From NCBI GenBank assembly GCA_947176535.1, contig CAMWQU010000003.1:55526-119525 (forward strand): 64,000 nt of DNA, written 5' to 3'. Positions 35,864 to 45,389 of the stretch are shown here, in pieces. This stretch comes from an uncultured Prevotellaceae bacterium (lineage in GTDB: Bacteria; Bacteroidota; Bacteroidia; Bacteroidales; Bacteroidaceae). The notes under the pieces are model-generated. The model was not told where the DNA came from. It did not search any database and saw only the letters and a program-made list of their open reading frames with translations. Position 1 is the stretch's first letter, and every line of letters starts with the position of its first letter. The translations under genes and the position numbers were made by a program.

Positions 35864-37666
35864 TTATCCGTAACTGTGCATGCCGCCCAACAGATAATTG
35901 ACGCCCCAGTAGGTCATCAACAGAGAGAGCAGACCCAGAATGCCGTATATGCGATAGTTACGCGCGGAACGGAACCAAGGTAAACTTTCCTCATGCAGGG
36001 GCAGACTGAATATCAGCAGAGTGATGAGTGCCCAACTTTCTTTGGGGTCCCAACTCCAATAGGTGCCCCACGACACATTGGCCCACACGGCACCGAGGAA
36101 AATGCCTACGGCCAACAGGCAGACCGCCAAAGACAGCCATTTGCGGTTTACGATACTCAGGGCCAGCAGGGCATAACTTATCATAATGACACTGACGTGA
36201 GCCGTAAGCCAGGGACTGTGCAGGACGGGGAGCAACGGGGTTACCTGCGGACTCTGTTCGGCCAGGTGGGCCACCAGAAGCACAAAGGCCGCCATGAGCA
36301 GGGACAGGGAACTGCCGCTCACGGCCAACAGGCACAAGGCAAGGAAAAACATCGTTTCGTAACCGTTGCTCAAAGGCACGTGGCCGGCAATGTACCAGCG
36401 CAGGGCAAACGAAACGGAAAGGAAAAGGAAAAGAGACCATCTGCCCCAACCGACCCGCACAAAGCAGCTCGCCAAGGCAAGTGCAAAACAAAATGCCATA
36501 CCCCAAAGCACCCACGGAACACGGGCATAGAAAAGTTCGATACTTACCTTAGTGTCCGACAAGGCAACGACGTCCGGCGGCAGCTCACGTACTAAGGTTC
36601 CCTGCTGAAGCATCAGGAGGAGGGCCACTTTCTCGTCTATCCGGACATCTTTCCCGATGTTCTTCAATCGGGGAATGTGCTGATTTCGGTCTATATAGTC
36701 GTCCATGCAGGCATACTCTCCGCGCTTTATCCTGATAATCGGTTCACGGTTCCAACGTTCGGGAGCCAGTGTCCAGGAAGCAATTACCTGCGTGGGGGAC
36801 AGTCCGCGGTATGAGCGTCCTCCGTAGACTTTCAGCAACACATCCTGAGCCATCACACCCACCGGGCACGGCCGGTTGTTCCACATCACCTGCTGACGGG
36901 CTATCCGCCGGGCCTCCGTCTTACTGATGACGGGCAGCGACGCATTTTCCCGCTCCTGAGAGAGAGAGGTTCGGGCACTCAACGGCAGGACTGAGAAGAA
37001 CGCAAACAACAGAAGAACGCTTTTTCTTCTTCTGTCCCTCAGAAAGTACCCCACCATACTCAAAACCAACAAGCCATATCCCGAATAAGTGACCGGTATT
37101 CCCCACGGGTCGTAATTCACGGACAGCACTGTGCCGTTCTCGTCAGGGTCGTAACTGCTCTGATAGAAACGATACCCGGCGACGCACGCTATCCGGTTCA
37201 TCGAAACCGTGTACGATTCTCCCTTGATGAAAAGGACACTTACGTAGTCTTGCGGTGCTTCGGTTCCGGGATAATAAGACACATAGAACGTGTCCAGACG
37301 CACGAGAAAAGGCAGTTGCTCCGCGTGCCTCTCCGACTGCATACAATCGGAAGGTATGCCTTGCCGCAAGTGCAGCATCCCCTGCTTACCGGTCAGACTG
37401 GTAAGCAAAGCACCCAGCAGAATAACAAGGAAGCTCAGATGAAGCATCCCCAAGGGCAAACGTTTCCACATCCTTTTTTTCCACAGCAACGCTGCGCCCG
37501 AAACGGCTATCACGAACCAAAGCAACTTAAAAGCCACGCTCCCGTAGAACCACTCATGGGCCACGGACGTACCGTACCGGGCCTCAACAAAAGTGGCCGC
37601 GGCGATAACCACCACAGCCACTCCTATTCCGATAAAGGGAAGTTTAGAAAGGACGGAATTTCTCAT
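35864..37666 (-). CDS. ccsA: Fused ResB/CcsA-type cytochrome c synthase
   Basis: This 600-aa membrane protein has an N-terminal ResB/CcsB-like part and a C-terminal CcsA part with the tryptophan-rich heme motif WGTYWSWDPKESWAL. It attaches heme to CxxCH motifs of exported cytochromes (System II). Candidate clients in the window are the CGSCH/CHLCH di-heme protein and the CIQCH lipoprotein at 38.9-42.4 kb on the same strand. Confidence 0.88.
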   Translation of the reverse strand: MRNSVLSKLPFIGIGVAVVVIAAATFVEARYGTSVAHEWFYGSVAFKLLWFVIAVSGAALLWKKRMWKRLPLGMLHLSFLVILLGALLTSLTGKQGMLHLRQGIPSDCMQSERHAEQLPFLVRLDTFYVSYYPGTEAPQDYVSVLFIKGESYTVSMNRIACVAGYRFYQSSYDPDENGTVLSVNYDPWGIPVTYSGYGLLVLSMVGYFLRDRRRKSVLLLFAFFSVLPLSARTSLSQERENASLPVISKTEARRIARQQVMWNNRPCPVGVMAQDVLLKVYGGRSYRGLSPTQVIASWTLAPERWNREPIIRIKRGEYACMDDYIDRNQHIPRLKNIGKDVRIDEKVALLLMLQQGTLVRELPPDVVALSDTKVSIELFYARVPWVLWGMAFCFALALASCFVRVGWGRWSLFLFLSVSFALRWYIAGHVPLSNGYETMFFLALCLLAVSGSSLSLLMAAFVLLVAHLAEQSPQVTPLLPVLHSPWLTAHVSVIMISYALLALSIVNRKWLSLAVCLLAVGIFLGAVWANVSWGTYWSWDPKESWALITLLIFSLPLHEESLPWFRSARNYRIYGILGLLSLLMTYWGVNYLLGGMHSYG

Positions 37667-38783
37667 TGTCGTTCGCTTTTACAGCCACGCATTCCATCTC
37701 GATAAGCCACGCAGGCCGGCATACCGGCGCCAACGTAATGACGGTAGGAACAGACGGGAAACGCTCGTGGAACATCTCGCGCACGGTTTCGTAGTCAGCC
37801 GTGTCGCGCAGGTAGACCACAAGGTGCATCACGTCTCCGAAGTCCATGTCCCCCTCGTTCAGCAGCATCTCCACATTCTCCCACATGCGCTTCGTCTGTT
37901 GGCAGATATCGCCCACGTGAACCACCTCTCCTTTGTTATTGATGCTGGCCGTGCCGGAAATGAAGATATGCGAACGATCGCCATACTCCATGCGCGTGCC
38001 GCGCTCAAAGGTCACTCCGTATTCGTAGGTCGGGTTCAGGTGAGTCTTGGCATAGAGATAACGCTGCTGCTCGGGTTGAAACCCTTTCAGCGCATACGCC
38101 CCCATCTGCACCAGAGCCTTCGTCTCGGCCGGCCCTCCGCCAATCCCGGTGGAGGCAATATAATGAGTTTCCGAGGTCAGTCCCTCACGGATGAAGTTCT
38201 CCCGACGGGCACTGACAAGGCCGGCATACTGCGTATCCACGTCACGAACAAAGAACCACGTGCGGATGCAATGTTCGGCCAATGTGGCCCCGAACTTCTG
38301 CAACAACTGTTCGTATTCGTTCAGTATCACGTCCGTCTGCCGGGCGCTGTCCCCTTCCGTGGAAACCATACCCATACGCCAGATATGCTCATAGCCGTTG
38401 CTACGGGCCACCAAGGCCCCGTTCTCCACCGAAAGACGGGTATCGCTTACCAGATAGAGCCATACGGCAATCTTCGAACCATCAAGCGGCTGTTGCTGAA
38501 TAACGGAAACGGCCACCGAAAGTTCCTCGCGCATCAGAGGCTGCTGATTGGCACTATCGGACAGGAAGTAACGCTTCAGCACGTGTTGCGCACCCTCGAA
38601 GTCCGCCAACTGTACAAGCCGGTCTTCCGCAGCATAAATCCGGCGGAGCTGCTCCTCGAAGAGTTCACCCCGCGGGTCTACGTGCAACATCACATGCCAC
38701 TCGCCGGCTCCCTTTTCGGGGCAGAACGAGGCATACTCAACCCTTACGCCTAAGTCTTCTAAATATATCGTCTTATAATTCAT
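37644..38783 (-). CDS. Rid (YjgF/UK114)-family protein with long N-terminal domain
   Basis: From ATG 38783 it is 379 aa. The C-terminal about 130 residues look like a RidA fold (IFISGTASINNKGEVVHVGDICQQTKRMWENVEMLL ... DVMHLVVYLRDTADY ... TLAPVCRPAWLIEMECVAV). The N-terminal part resembles the FkbO/Hyg5 chorismatase-like half. RidA proteins hydrolyse reactive imines; the longer forms are uncharacterised, so function is open. It overlaps ccsBA by 23 nt. Its -7 element ends 7 nt before the ATG. Confidence 0.72.
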   Translation of the reverse strand: MNYKTIYLEDLGVRVEYASFCPEKGAGEWHVMLHVDPRGELFEEQLRRIYAAEDRLVQLADFEGAQHVLKRYFLSDSANQQPLMREELSVAVSVIQQQPLDGSKIAVWLYLVSDTRLSVENGALVARSNGYEHIWRMGMVSTEGDSARQTDVILNEYEQLLQKFGATLAEHCIRTWFFVRDVDTQYAGLVSARRENFIREGLTSETHYIASTGIGGGPAETKALVQMGAYALKGFQPEQQRYLYAKTHLNPTYEYGVTFERGTRMEYGDRSHIFISGTASINNKGEVVHVGDICQQTKRMWENVEMLLNEGDMDFGDVMHLVVYLRDTADYETVREMFHERFPSVPTVITLAPVCRPAWLIEMECVAVKANDNEKFRPF

Positions 38784-38789
38784 TGTGTG

Positions 38790-38797
38790 CAAAGATA
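38790..38797 (-). promoter_or_regulatory. -7 element, near-leaderless, for the Rid-family gene
   Basis: Minus-strand TATCTTTG, 7 nt before the ATG at 38783. Confidence 0.5.
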
Positions 38798-38866
38798 CTT
38801 AATTATGTTGAAAGTCGGACGCTGAAAAATGAAAATTATTCGCTCTTTCCCGGCAAAATCCGGCTT

Positions 38867-39619
38867 CTACTCTCTGTTTTCCACGCTCAGGTTATTTATC
38901 CATTCCGCTATGAACGAACGGAGCTCCACCACATTCTCCCGGAACTGGTTGGTCAGAATCTCCGTATGATTGACGTGAAGAATGTTTTCGCCACCCTCGG
39001 ACAGTATCTGGTGGAGCACCGACCGGCGGGCATTACCGCTGGCCACACGCAACATTCCTTCCCGGCATGTGCTGGGGACATCCACCAACTGAGGCAAGGC
39101 CTGCCCCTCCGTCAGGTTCAGCCCGGCCGCACCGCTGCCGCCGTTTCCTCCATGACACTGGATGCAGGCCATGTTGAAGACGCCCGACTGAAGAACGGAG
39201 AACGCGCTGACATCCACCGCTCCCAAGTCCATGCGGATGGTATCGAGCTGTTCCGGATAGTCCTCCACCGCGATTCGGGACAGCGTCACAATGCGTTGGC
39301 GCAGGCGGTCGGTAACGGCAAACTCCACGGTGCTGACCTCACTGTTTATGGGAGACAGTATCAGGGTGATGTCCGTTCCATCCTCCGTGGAGGACGACAC
39401 GGCGCGCACGGTAGACGCATAGTTGTCTCCGGACTTGAAGGAGGCCAGCGAAACCACATATCTGCTGCCCAGTGCCCGGATGCCGGAGACCCTGGCCGTC
39501 AGTTTCACGGCACGTCCGCCCCCAGCGGCTGTCTGCCGCTCCTCCACAATGTCGCCAGAGTCACACGAGGCAAACAGCCATACAGCAAGCAGAGCTGTTA
39601 ATCGTATCAGCGCCTTCAT
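38867..39619 (-). CDS. c-type heme lipoprotein
   Basis: This 250-aa lipoprotein (LFASC from ATG 39619) has a single heme motif CIQCH (152-156) followed by a glycine-rich loop. The N-terminal part (about 40-140) is a beta domain. It is the last gene of the imelysin/peroxidase/porin operon, so it is probably an electron-transfer or iron-reduction partner of the di-heme protein. Confidence 0.78.
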   Translation of the reverse strand: MKALIRLTALLAVWLFASCDSGDIVEERQTAAGGGRAVKLTARVSGIRALGSRYVVSLASFKSGDNYASTVRAVSSSTEDGTDITLILSPINSEVSTVEFAVTDRLRQRIVTLSRIAVEDYPEQLDTIRMDLGAVDVSAFSVLQSGVFNMACIQCHGGNGGSGAAGLNLTEGQALPQLVDVPSTCREGMLRVASGNARRSVLHQILSEGGENILHVNHTEILTNQFRENVVELRSFIAEWINNLSVENRE

Positions 39620-39620
39620 C

Positions 39621-40898
39621 TCAGAAACTGAATTGCAGTTGTACGGACGCATGATGCGTGGCGATGCCGAGGTCATCGTTGTCGCGGTCGAGCTGAGTGT
39701 TGTGCCCGTAACGGCCGGTGAACTGATACATGGCGGACAGTTTCAGGTGAGCCTGGGGGACGTAATAGTTACAAACCACGGCCGGCATGTTCAGGAAACC
39801 GTCCTTCGAGGAACCGTTGCGGTCCATGAAGTCGTAGCGGAAGCCCAGTTGTACGGAGGGAATAACGAAGTAACCTATCTGTCCGTAAGCTCCCCAATAG
39901 TTATACTTCTCGGCCACTTTCTGCCGCTCGGTGAAGCCCACGTGCATCCAGTACGCCTCGGCCCCGATATACCAACGGTTGTAAAGTATCGAGAACTCTG
40001 CTCCCAGACGGGCGTCGTTGGTGCTTTCGTTCTCGCTCTCCACGTTCAGGCCTCCGCTCAGACCGAAAAGCAAATGACGTCCCCGGAGCATGCGGCTATT
40101 GCCCTGCGTGGCAGGCATCTGCCCCCACGGCATGAAAGTTACTCGGCCGGCATACAGCAGGGAGGGAATGTGCCAGTCGTCGGAGAACGTCTTCGTGGCA
40201 CCGTTCACGGCCGAGCCGCTGCCGTTCCACAAACCGACTTCGTAGCCCGCCAGCCAACTGCTTTCTCCCGGCTTCAACTTGGCAACGCCGTGGAACTCCA
40301 CGCCCACGTCGAAGCCCGTCCCTATCATCGGCGTTACGGCATTCAGACTGTAAGGCATGATGCTGCTTGTCGTCAGCGACGAAGGCAAGACGGGGAACAG
40401 CGTTTCACCCAGCGTCGTCAGATAGGCATGCGTGAAAGGTGTCTTGAACTTACCGGCCCGGAAACGGGCGGCGGGACTGATGCGATAGTCTATCCACGCC
40501 TGCTGCAGGACGTTGGCTCCCGTAGCGGCAGCATTGATGCTCAGGTTATAGTCCAGACAGCCGAATGTCTTTCCCGTGAAGCCCAGAATGGCGTAAGGCA
40601 CGGCAAAGCCCGAGTTGGCCACGTTGTCCTGATTGTATGCCTTGTCCAGTCCCTCGTCGTCATAGTAGTTCACCTGCCCGCGGGTCTGCAGGAACAGGTA
40701 GGGCTTAAAGACAAACTTCTCATTCCGGCTCTGCAATGTGAATCCGCGGTCGTCCGCAATACCCAGCACACCGTTCTCCATGTCTATTCGGCCCCGGAGG
40801 GTCTCGTCGGCCGCAGCCTGCTCTTCCGCCCGCACCGGCAACAGTGCGGCGAGGAGCAACGTTATTGATAACACTCTCTTCATCTTTTCTTTCTTCAT
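39621..40898 (-). CDS. Outer-membrane porin (OprO/P-like)
   Basis: This 425-aa beta-barrel has a signal peptide (LLPVRAEE) and alternating aromatic-rich strands ending in QLQFSF (C-terminal Phe typical of outer membrane barrels). It resembles phosphate-selective porin family members, but the solute is not predictable. It sits between the di-heme protein and the heme lipoprotein in the operon and probably lets a solute linked to iron metabolism pass. Confidence 0.75.
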   Translation of the reverse strand: MKKEKMKRVLSITLLLAALLPVRAEEQAAADETLRGRIDMENGVLGIADDRGFTLQSRNEKFVFKPYLFLQTRGQVNYYDDEGLDKAYNQDNVANSGFAVPYAILGFTGKTFGCLDYNLSINAAATGANVLQQAWIDYRISPAARFRAGKFKTPFTHAYLTTLGETLFPVLPSSLTTSSIMPYSLNAVTPMIGTGFDVGVEFHGVAKLKPGESSWLAGYEVGLWNGSGSAVNGATKTFSDDWHIPSLLYAGRVTFMPWGQMPATQGNSRMLRGRHLLFGLSGGLNVESENESTNDARLGAEFSILYNRWYIGAEAYWMHVGFTERQKVAEKYNYWGAYGQIGYFVIPSVQLGFRYDFMDRNGSSKDGFLNMPAVVCNYYVPQAHLKLSAMYQFTGRYGHNTQLDRDNDDLGIATHHASVQLQFSF

Positions 40899-40920
40899 AC
40901 GTTTATTGGGATAAAAACGG

Positions 40921-42414
40921 TTACAAACTCTTCAGGAACCGTATCAGCGCACTGCGGTCTTCCCGGCTCATGGCGGCAAACAGGTTCTTCGAGGCCTCCG
41001 CCTCGCCGCCGTGCCACATGATGGCCTCGGTGTAGTTGCGGGCGCGTCCGTCGTGCAGGAAGTAGGTATGCCCGTTCACGGTCTCCTGCAAACCTATTCC
41101 CCAGAGGGGAGTTGTCCGCCACTCGTTGCCCCGGGCCAGTCCGCTGACGTAGTTGTCATTCAGTCCCACGCCCATGATTTCCGACCCCATGTCGTGGAGC
41201 AGGAAGTCGCTGTAAGGATGAATGGTCTGTCCCCCCAGCCAGGGCAGTTCCGTGCCGTTGAGCAACGTGGCACCCCGCGGGCGGGTATGCAGTGTGGTGA
41301 CGTGGCACAGGTGGCACTTCGCCTGATAAAACATCTGTTCGCCGCGCTTCACCGTCCGGTTGTTCACGTTGCGGCGGGCCGGCACACCCAGTGTGTGCAT
41401 GTACAGGTCTACGTTCTCCATGTCCTCAGTAGAGACCTCCAAACGGTCGTACAACAAGCCCATCATCGAGCCTTCCTGCATCTGGAGCTGTCCCTCACAT
41501 ATCTCCTCCGGATAGCGGCTGTTGGTCACTCCCATGTCACTGGAGAAACCCAGTTCCACCGTGAGGTCGGCATGCTGGGCCTTGTTTCCCGAAAGGCCCA
41601 GACGGAGCTGTCCGCGCTCGTTCACGTAGTTGCACCGCCCCGAAATGCCATATTCGGGATAGTTCGACCGGGCCGCCAGGGCTTCTATCTCCACGGGGTC
41701 GAGCGCCATCATCTGCCCCATGCCCACATGCCGCAGGGGAATGCGCACGGTGCAGAAGAGGTCTTCGGGCCGGATGGGTTCGTCCGAATCGCGGTACGTC
41801 GGTTTGTACCAGTCGGTGAGCGTGTATTCCGGATAGACCAGCTCATACGGGGTGCCGTCGGGAAACTGAAACTGCCCGCTATGCCAGCGACACTCTAATT
41901 TGCCCTCAGCCTGCACGCCGTAGACGCTTTGGTCGTGGATGACACGGCCATAGTCCGGGAAGAAGGCTCCGTTCTTGCGGGTCACATACACCAGCATGGA
42001 CGAGAAACCATAGGAGCCGCTGCCGTAGACGGGCGTGCCGTCGGGGTCGGTTCCGGTCTGCGTCCACAAGGCCGGCTTCGTCCGTCCGGCATTGCGGTGG
42101 CACGAGCCACACGAGTAGCCCGCATACACCGGCCCAAGGCCGCCGCCCAGGCCGTTGGCACTTGTACGGGCATCGTCATAGAGCTTGTCGCCGCGGGTAA
42201 ACCGCCGCTTCAGCTCTCCTTTCACCCAGTCGGCCTCCGAGTCGTAGGCAAACGAGGAAGACGTGAACACAGTGGCCGTACCGGCCGAAAGGGCATAGCC
42301 GGGAGGCACCGTCAGGTCGCCTTCGCCAATGCCCTCGTCGCTGTCCTGACAGGCCGAAAGACTCAGCAGCAGGAACAGCGACATCGGTAAGTAGTATATG
42401 TTCTTTACATTCAT
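40921..42414 (-). CDS. Di-heme oxidoreductase/peroxidase-like lipoprotein (DUF1111)
   Basis: This 497-aa lipoprotein (SLSACQ) has two c-heme motifs, CGSCH (102-106) and CHLCH (367-371), plus family motifs GPVYAGYSCGSCH, RTPPLWGIG-like (here RTTPLWGIG) and FLHDGRARNYTEAIMWHGGE. DUF1111 proteins are found with imelysins and are related to di-heme peroxidases. An iron-redox role in the envelope is inferred from context. Confidence 0.87.
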   Translation of the reverse strand: MNVKNIYYLPMSLFLLLSLSACQDSDEGIGEGDLTVPPGYALSAGTATVFTSSSFAYDSEADWVKGELKRRFTRGDKLYDDARTSANGLGGGLGPVYAGYSCGSCHRNAGRTKPALWTQTGTDPDGTPVYGSGSYGFSSMLVYVTRKNGAFFPDYGRVIHDQSVYGVQAEGKLECRWHSGQFQFPDGTPYELVYPEYTLTDWYKPTYRDSDEPIRPEDLFCTVRIPLRHVGMGQMMALDPVEIEALAARSNYPEYGISGRCNYVNERGQLRLGLSGNKAQHADLTVELGFSSDMGVTNSRYPEEICEGQLQMQEGSMMGLLYDRLEVSTEDMENVDLYMHTLGVPARRNVNNRTVKRGEQMFYQAKCHLCHVTTLHTRPRGATLLNGTELPWLGGQTIHPYSDFLLHDMGSEIMGVGLNDNYVSGLARGNEWRTTPLWGIGLQETVNGHTYFLHDGRARNYTEAIMWHGGEAEASKNLFAAMSREDRSALIRFLKSL

Positions 42415-42477
42415 AATTCCGTTTCTTCAGAACTTTTGTCGGGAAATGACCGGCCCCCCCCGGTCGTCGGGCCTTGG

Positions 42478-42533
42478 TCCATAGCGGGACGGAGCTCCGA
42501 CAATAGGAGGACGAGCCTCCGTCCCGCTATGGA
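42478..42533. repeat. Palindromic repeat (TCCATAGCGGGACGG family), copy 1
   Basis: TCCATAGCGGGACGGAG (42478-42494) pairs with its near-perfect complement at the right end across a loop containing ccgacaatagg. It is related to the element at 53146-53179. Confidence 0.8.
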
Positions 42534-42584
42534 CAAGTCCCCATCCTCCCAACGCGCACGCGCGCATACGATTTCCTTATATAA

Positions 42585-43769
42585 CTATTCGTCGTCGCCG
42601 TCGTCCGCAATATCGTGGCTGAGGAAGATTTCCTTGTAGGCACGTCCGCCCTCGTAGCTCTTTGTCCAGGAGTCGTACAACTGCTGAGCGTCCTGCTGCA
42701 ACAGCTTACCCACCTGCACCATGTAATTGCCCCAGGCTGCCCGGTTGCTCTCGGTCCATACAACGTTGGCAGCCTCATTGTCCTCGGCCACGTCCGTTGT
42801 CGTGCGGGGCTTACCGTCCTTGAAGACGAGGAACTCCATCGTGTGGAAACCGCGTACCGTCTGCGCAGCCTCCACTGCGTCATCATCGTCATCGTCTCCC
42901 CAGACGAGGTTGTCATAGTCGCCCGAGTTGAGGATGTTCACAATCGCCGTCTGGTCCAGCGGCCAACTGTCCATGTTGGGGTCGAGACCCAGTGCATCGA
43001 CAGGGCCGAAGAGGAAGGCCTCGCTGGTCTCCCAGGGTTCGCGGGCAGCAAGCCATGCGTCAGCGGCGGCCTTGAAGTTGTCATTGTTCGGGTTGGCGGC
43101 AAACGCCCGGGCTGCCTCGTACAGTGCCCCGTTCTTCTCCACTAATTGAGCGTAAGTGGGCAGCACCACGTCATTGACGTAGGTTTCGAGGATGGGCTGC
43201 AGCACCTTGTCGGTGTTCACGGCCTCCGTGCGCTGGATGTAACCTTTCAGCGTACCCAGTGTCTCGTTCAGCTCGTCGCATCTGTCCATGGCTTCTTTTA
43301 CGGCCGGGTCGCTGATGTGGTTGCGGAAGGGAGCCGGAATGCTCTGTATGCCCTCGTAGGCACGGTTGATGGCATTCTTCACCTCCCGGTCTAAGTCGGG
43401 ATTGACAGCAGCAATCAGCGTAGACAACGAGTTGGCGGCAATCTTTCCGTCACGCGTTCCGTAATAGGCATTGCGGATGGAAAGGATGTTGTTGGAATAG
43501 TCGTCGATGCTGTGCCAGCTATACCACGACTCCACGGCGTAGAGCGCACTCTCCGTCTGGCCGGCATGGTAGAGGTCATACGGGTCGCCCATCTTGGCAT
43601 TGCCCACCTCATCGGCAATGTCCATGCAGCCGTCGATAATCTGCTCCACGCTCACCAGAGCGGGCTGGGCATCGTCTTCGGGAGTGACAACTTCATTCGC
43701 GTTGTCGTCGCAAGCCACGAAAGCCATTGCACCCACGGCAAGGGCCATCGTCATAAGATACTTTTTCAT
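42585..43769 (-). CDS. Imelysin family lipoprotein
   Basis: From ATG 43769 it is 394 aa with lipobox AFVACD. The imelysin GxHxxE motif appears as GFHTME, followed by a Trp/Asp-rich four-helix-type region. An acidic patch of six Asp (WGDDDDDD) precedes it. Imelysins bind iron or other metals in the periplasm (IrpA/EfeO-like). Its neighbours on both sides (porin, di-heme protein) support an iron-related envelope system. Confidence 0.87.
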   Translation of the reverse strand: MKKYLMTMALAVGAMAFVACDDNANEVVTPEDDAQPALVSVEQIIDGCMDIADEVGNAKMGDPYDLYHAGQTESALYAVESWYSWHSIDDYSNNILSIRNAYYGTRDGKIAANSLSTLIAAVNPDLDREVKNAINRAYEGIQSIPAPFRNHISDPAVKEAMDRCDELNETLGTLKGYIQRTEAVNTDKVLQPILETYVNDVVLPTYAQLVEKNGALYEAARAFAANPNNDNFKAAADAWLAAREPWETSEAFLFGPVDALGLDPNMDSWPLDQTAIVNILNSGDYDNLVWGDDDDDDAVEAAQTVRGFHTMEFLVFKDGKPRTTTDVAEDNEAANVVWTESNRAAWGNYMVQVGKLLQQDAQQLYDSWTKSYEGGRAYKEIFLSHDIADDGDDE

Positions 43770-43826
43770 GTTTACCATAACTAATAGAATTTAATAAAAC
43801 TTTATTTATATCACTTAATCATACAT

Positions 43827-45161
43827 TCACTTTCTCCAGAACCATCCCGTGTAGGCCACGGCAATGGAAAAGTCGTTCTCGCGGTGGAAACCGCTGCCGC
43901 CGAATACCTTCTGCGTACCGATGCGGCGGGTATTCCAGTCGGCCTTCACCACCAGATAGGGCAGTGCGAACCAGTTGATGCCGGCCGTCCACTTGCTCAC
44001 CTGACAGCGTTTCTCCATGGCCTTCTGCCCAGCCTCGCCCTTCTGCTGGGGATTGTAATACTCATACCGCCCGAAGGGGTAGATGACGGGCATGTGCCGG
44101 GCACGGATGAGGGAGCGCAGATTCAGACCGGCCTCCACACCGTAGGTCAAGGCATTCTTGGCCGTGCGGCGCATGGCTCCGTGGTGGTAGTTCGAGTTGT
44201 TGGACAACGATACGCCGCTCAGTTTGCGGGCGTTGCCAATCTGTCCCCAAAGGAGGCTGGCACGGGCCGTGATGTATCTGTTGCGGTACTGCGCATCGGC
44301 AGAAAGGATGTGCACCGGAACGGCACCGACCGTGGAGTATTTATAGGTCTTGTCCGCGTTGGACGTGGCGTCATTGCAGAAGTAATAGCCTGCGCCGACA
44401 CGCAGTCCCGGCACTCCCTCGTACTCCATGCGGAGAGTGTAGGCCGGACTGGTGAAGTTGTCCGTCTCGAAGAGGCCCTGCTTGCCGTCGGCCACCCAGT
44501 GGTCGCGACCGAAGCCGTCGGCATTCAAACCGGCCGTTACGAAAGCCTGATACGTGAAGCGGGCGTAGTTCTCTCCCACCGAACCGAAGAGGCTCAAACC
44601 CGTTTCGTGCCACGTACTGGGGATGATGGTCGTCTCGCCCTCGGGGCGGCTCGTGCCGAAGAACAGAATAGGCTCGTGGTAGGCGTTGGTGAGGCCAACC
44701 GGCAGCACCATGTGTCCGACGCGGACATTGAAGGCGCGGTTGAGCGTGTAGGTGAGGTGGAACTGCTCCAGAGCCACTTCTCCTCCTTTCTCCATCTCGG
44801 TTTCGTACTCAAGGTTCTCCGAAGCCTCCAGTTCGGTTTCCACACCGACGCCTCCGGCTTCAAACTCGATTTCGGCTCCCAGATTCCAATGCTTGTTGAA
44901 ACGGTAATCGCCGGCAAGCACAAAACGCGGAATGCTTATCGCATTCTGACGCCCATACGTGCTGCCCGACGGGCCCGTGAAACGGGTGTTCTTTTCATAA
45001 CCCATGAAGTTGGCCAGTATTTCGCCATAGCCGCCGATGCGGAACTTCTCGTAACCGCCCACAGCGGTGGAGTCGGCATTCACCCGGGCCCGGGCTTCGC
45101 TCATCGGGAACTGCACCATGCCCAGCAGCAGGAGCAATGACAGGTATTTGCTTTTCTTCAT
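43827..45161 (-). CDS. Outer-membrane porin, first gene of imelysin operon
   Basis: This 444-aa barrel has a signal peptide and typical alternating strands (FRIGGYGEILANFMGYE, RVGHMVLPVGLTNAYHEPILF, DFSIAVAYTGWFWRK). It is divergent from the hemerythrin-LuxR regulator and upstream of the imelysin gene. The substrate is unknown; porins of this type may carry phosphate, sugars or metal chelates. Confidence 0.75.
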   Translation of the reverse strand: MKKSKYLSLLLLLGMVQFPMSEARARVNADSTAVGGYEKFRIGGYGEILANFMGYEKNTRFTGPSGSTYGRQNAISIPRFVLAGDYRFNKHWNLGAEIEFEAGGVGVETELEASENLEYETEMEKGGEVALEQFHLTYTLNRAFNVRVGHMVLPVGLTNAYHEPILFFGTSRPEGETTIIPSTWHETGLSLFGSVGENYARFTYQAFVTAGLNADGFGRDHWVADGKQGLFETDNFTSPAYTLRMEYEGVPGLRVGAGYYFCNDATSNADKTYKYSTVGAVPVHILSADAQYRNRYITARASLLWGQIGNARKLSGVSLSNNSNYHHGAMRRTAKNALTYGVEAGLNLRSLIRARHMPVIYPFGRYEYYNPQQKGEAGQKAMEKRCQVSKWTAGINWFALPYLVVKADWNTRRIGTQKVFGGSGFHRENDFSIAVAYTGWFWRK

Positions 45162-45207
45162 CTCTTTTTATGTCTTTGAGTTGTACTTTAATTTCGTTAG
45201 CCGGGTG

Positions 45208-45238
45208 CAAAGGTACGACCTTTCCCCAAAGCCTGCAA
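45208..45238 (-). promoter_or_regulatory. Promoter of the porin/imelysin operon
   Basis: Minus-strand TTG (45238-45236) and TACCTTTG (45215-45208), 20 nt apart. Confidence 0.6.
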
Positions 45239-45291
45239 TACTCAAAATCCGTGATTTCAACCTACCTGAACGGTCTTTTCCTTACTTAAAA

Positions 45292-45322
45292 TTGGTGAAG
45301 AATGCCCTTTTTCGTACCTTTG
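45292..45322 (+). promoter_or_regulatory. Promoter of the hemerythrin-LuxR gene
   Basis: TTG (45292-45294) and TACCTTTG (45315-45322), 20 nt apart. Confidence 0.65.
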
Positions 45323-45389
45323 CAGGACAGTTATTACAATCCCGACTCCGCACGGCCCTGCGCCCGCGTACCTATAATAAAGTAAGATT

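Noticed and set aside
39423..40868. Plus-strand ORF of 481 codons
   Set aside because: Antisense to the porin gene, no family features.
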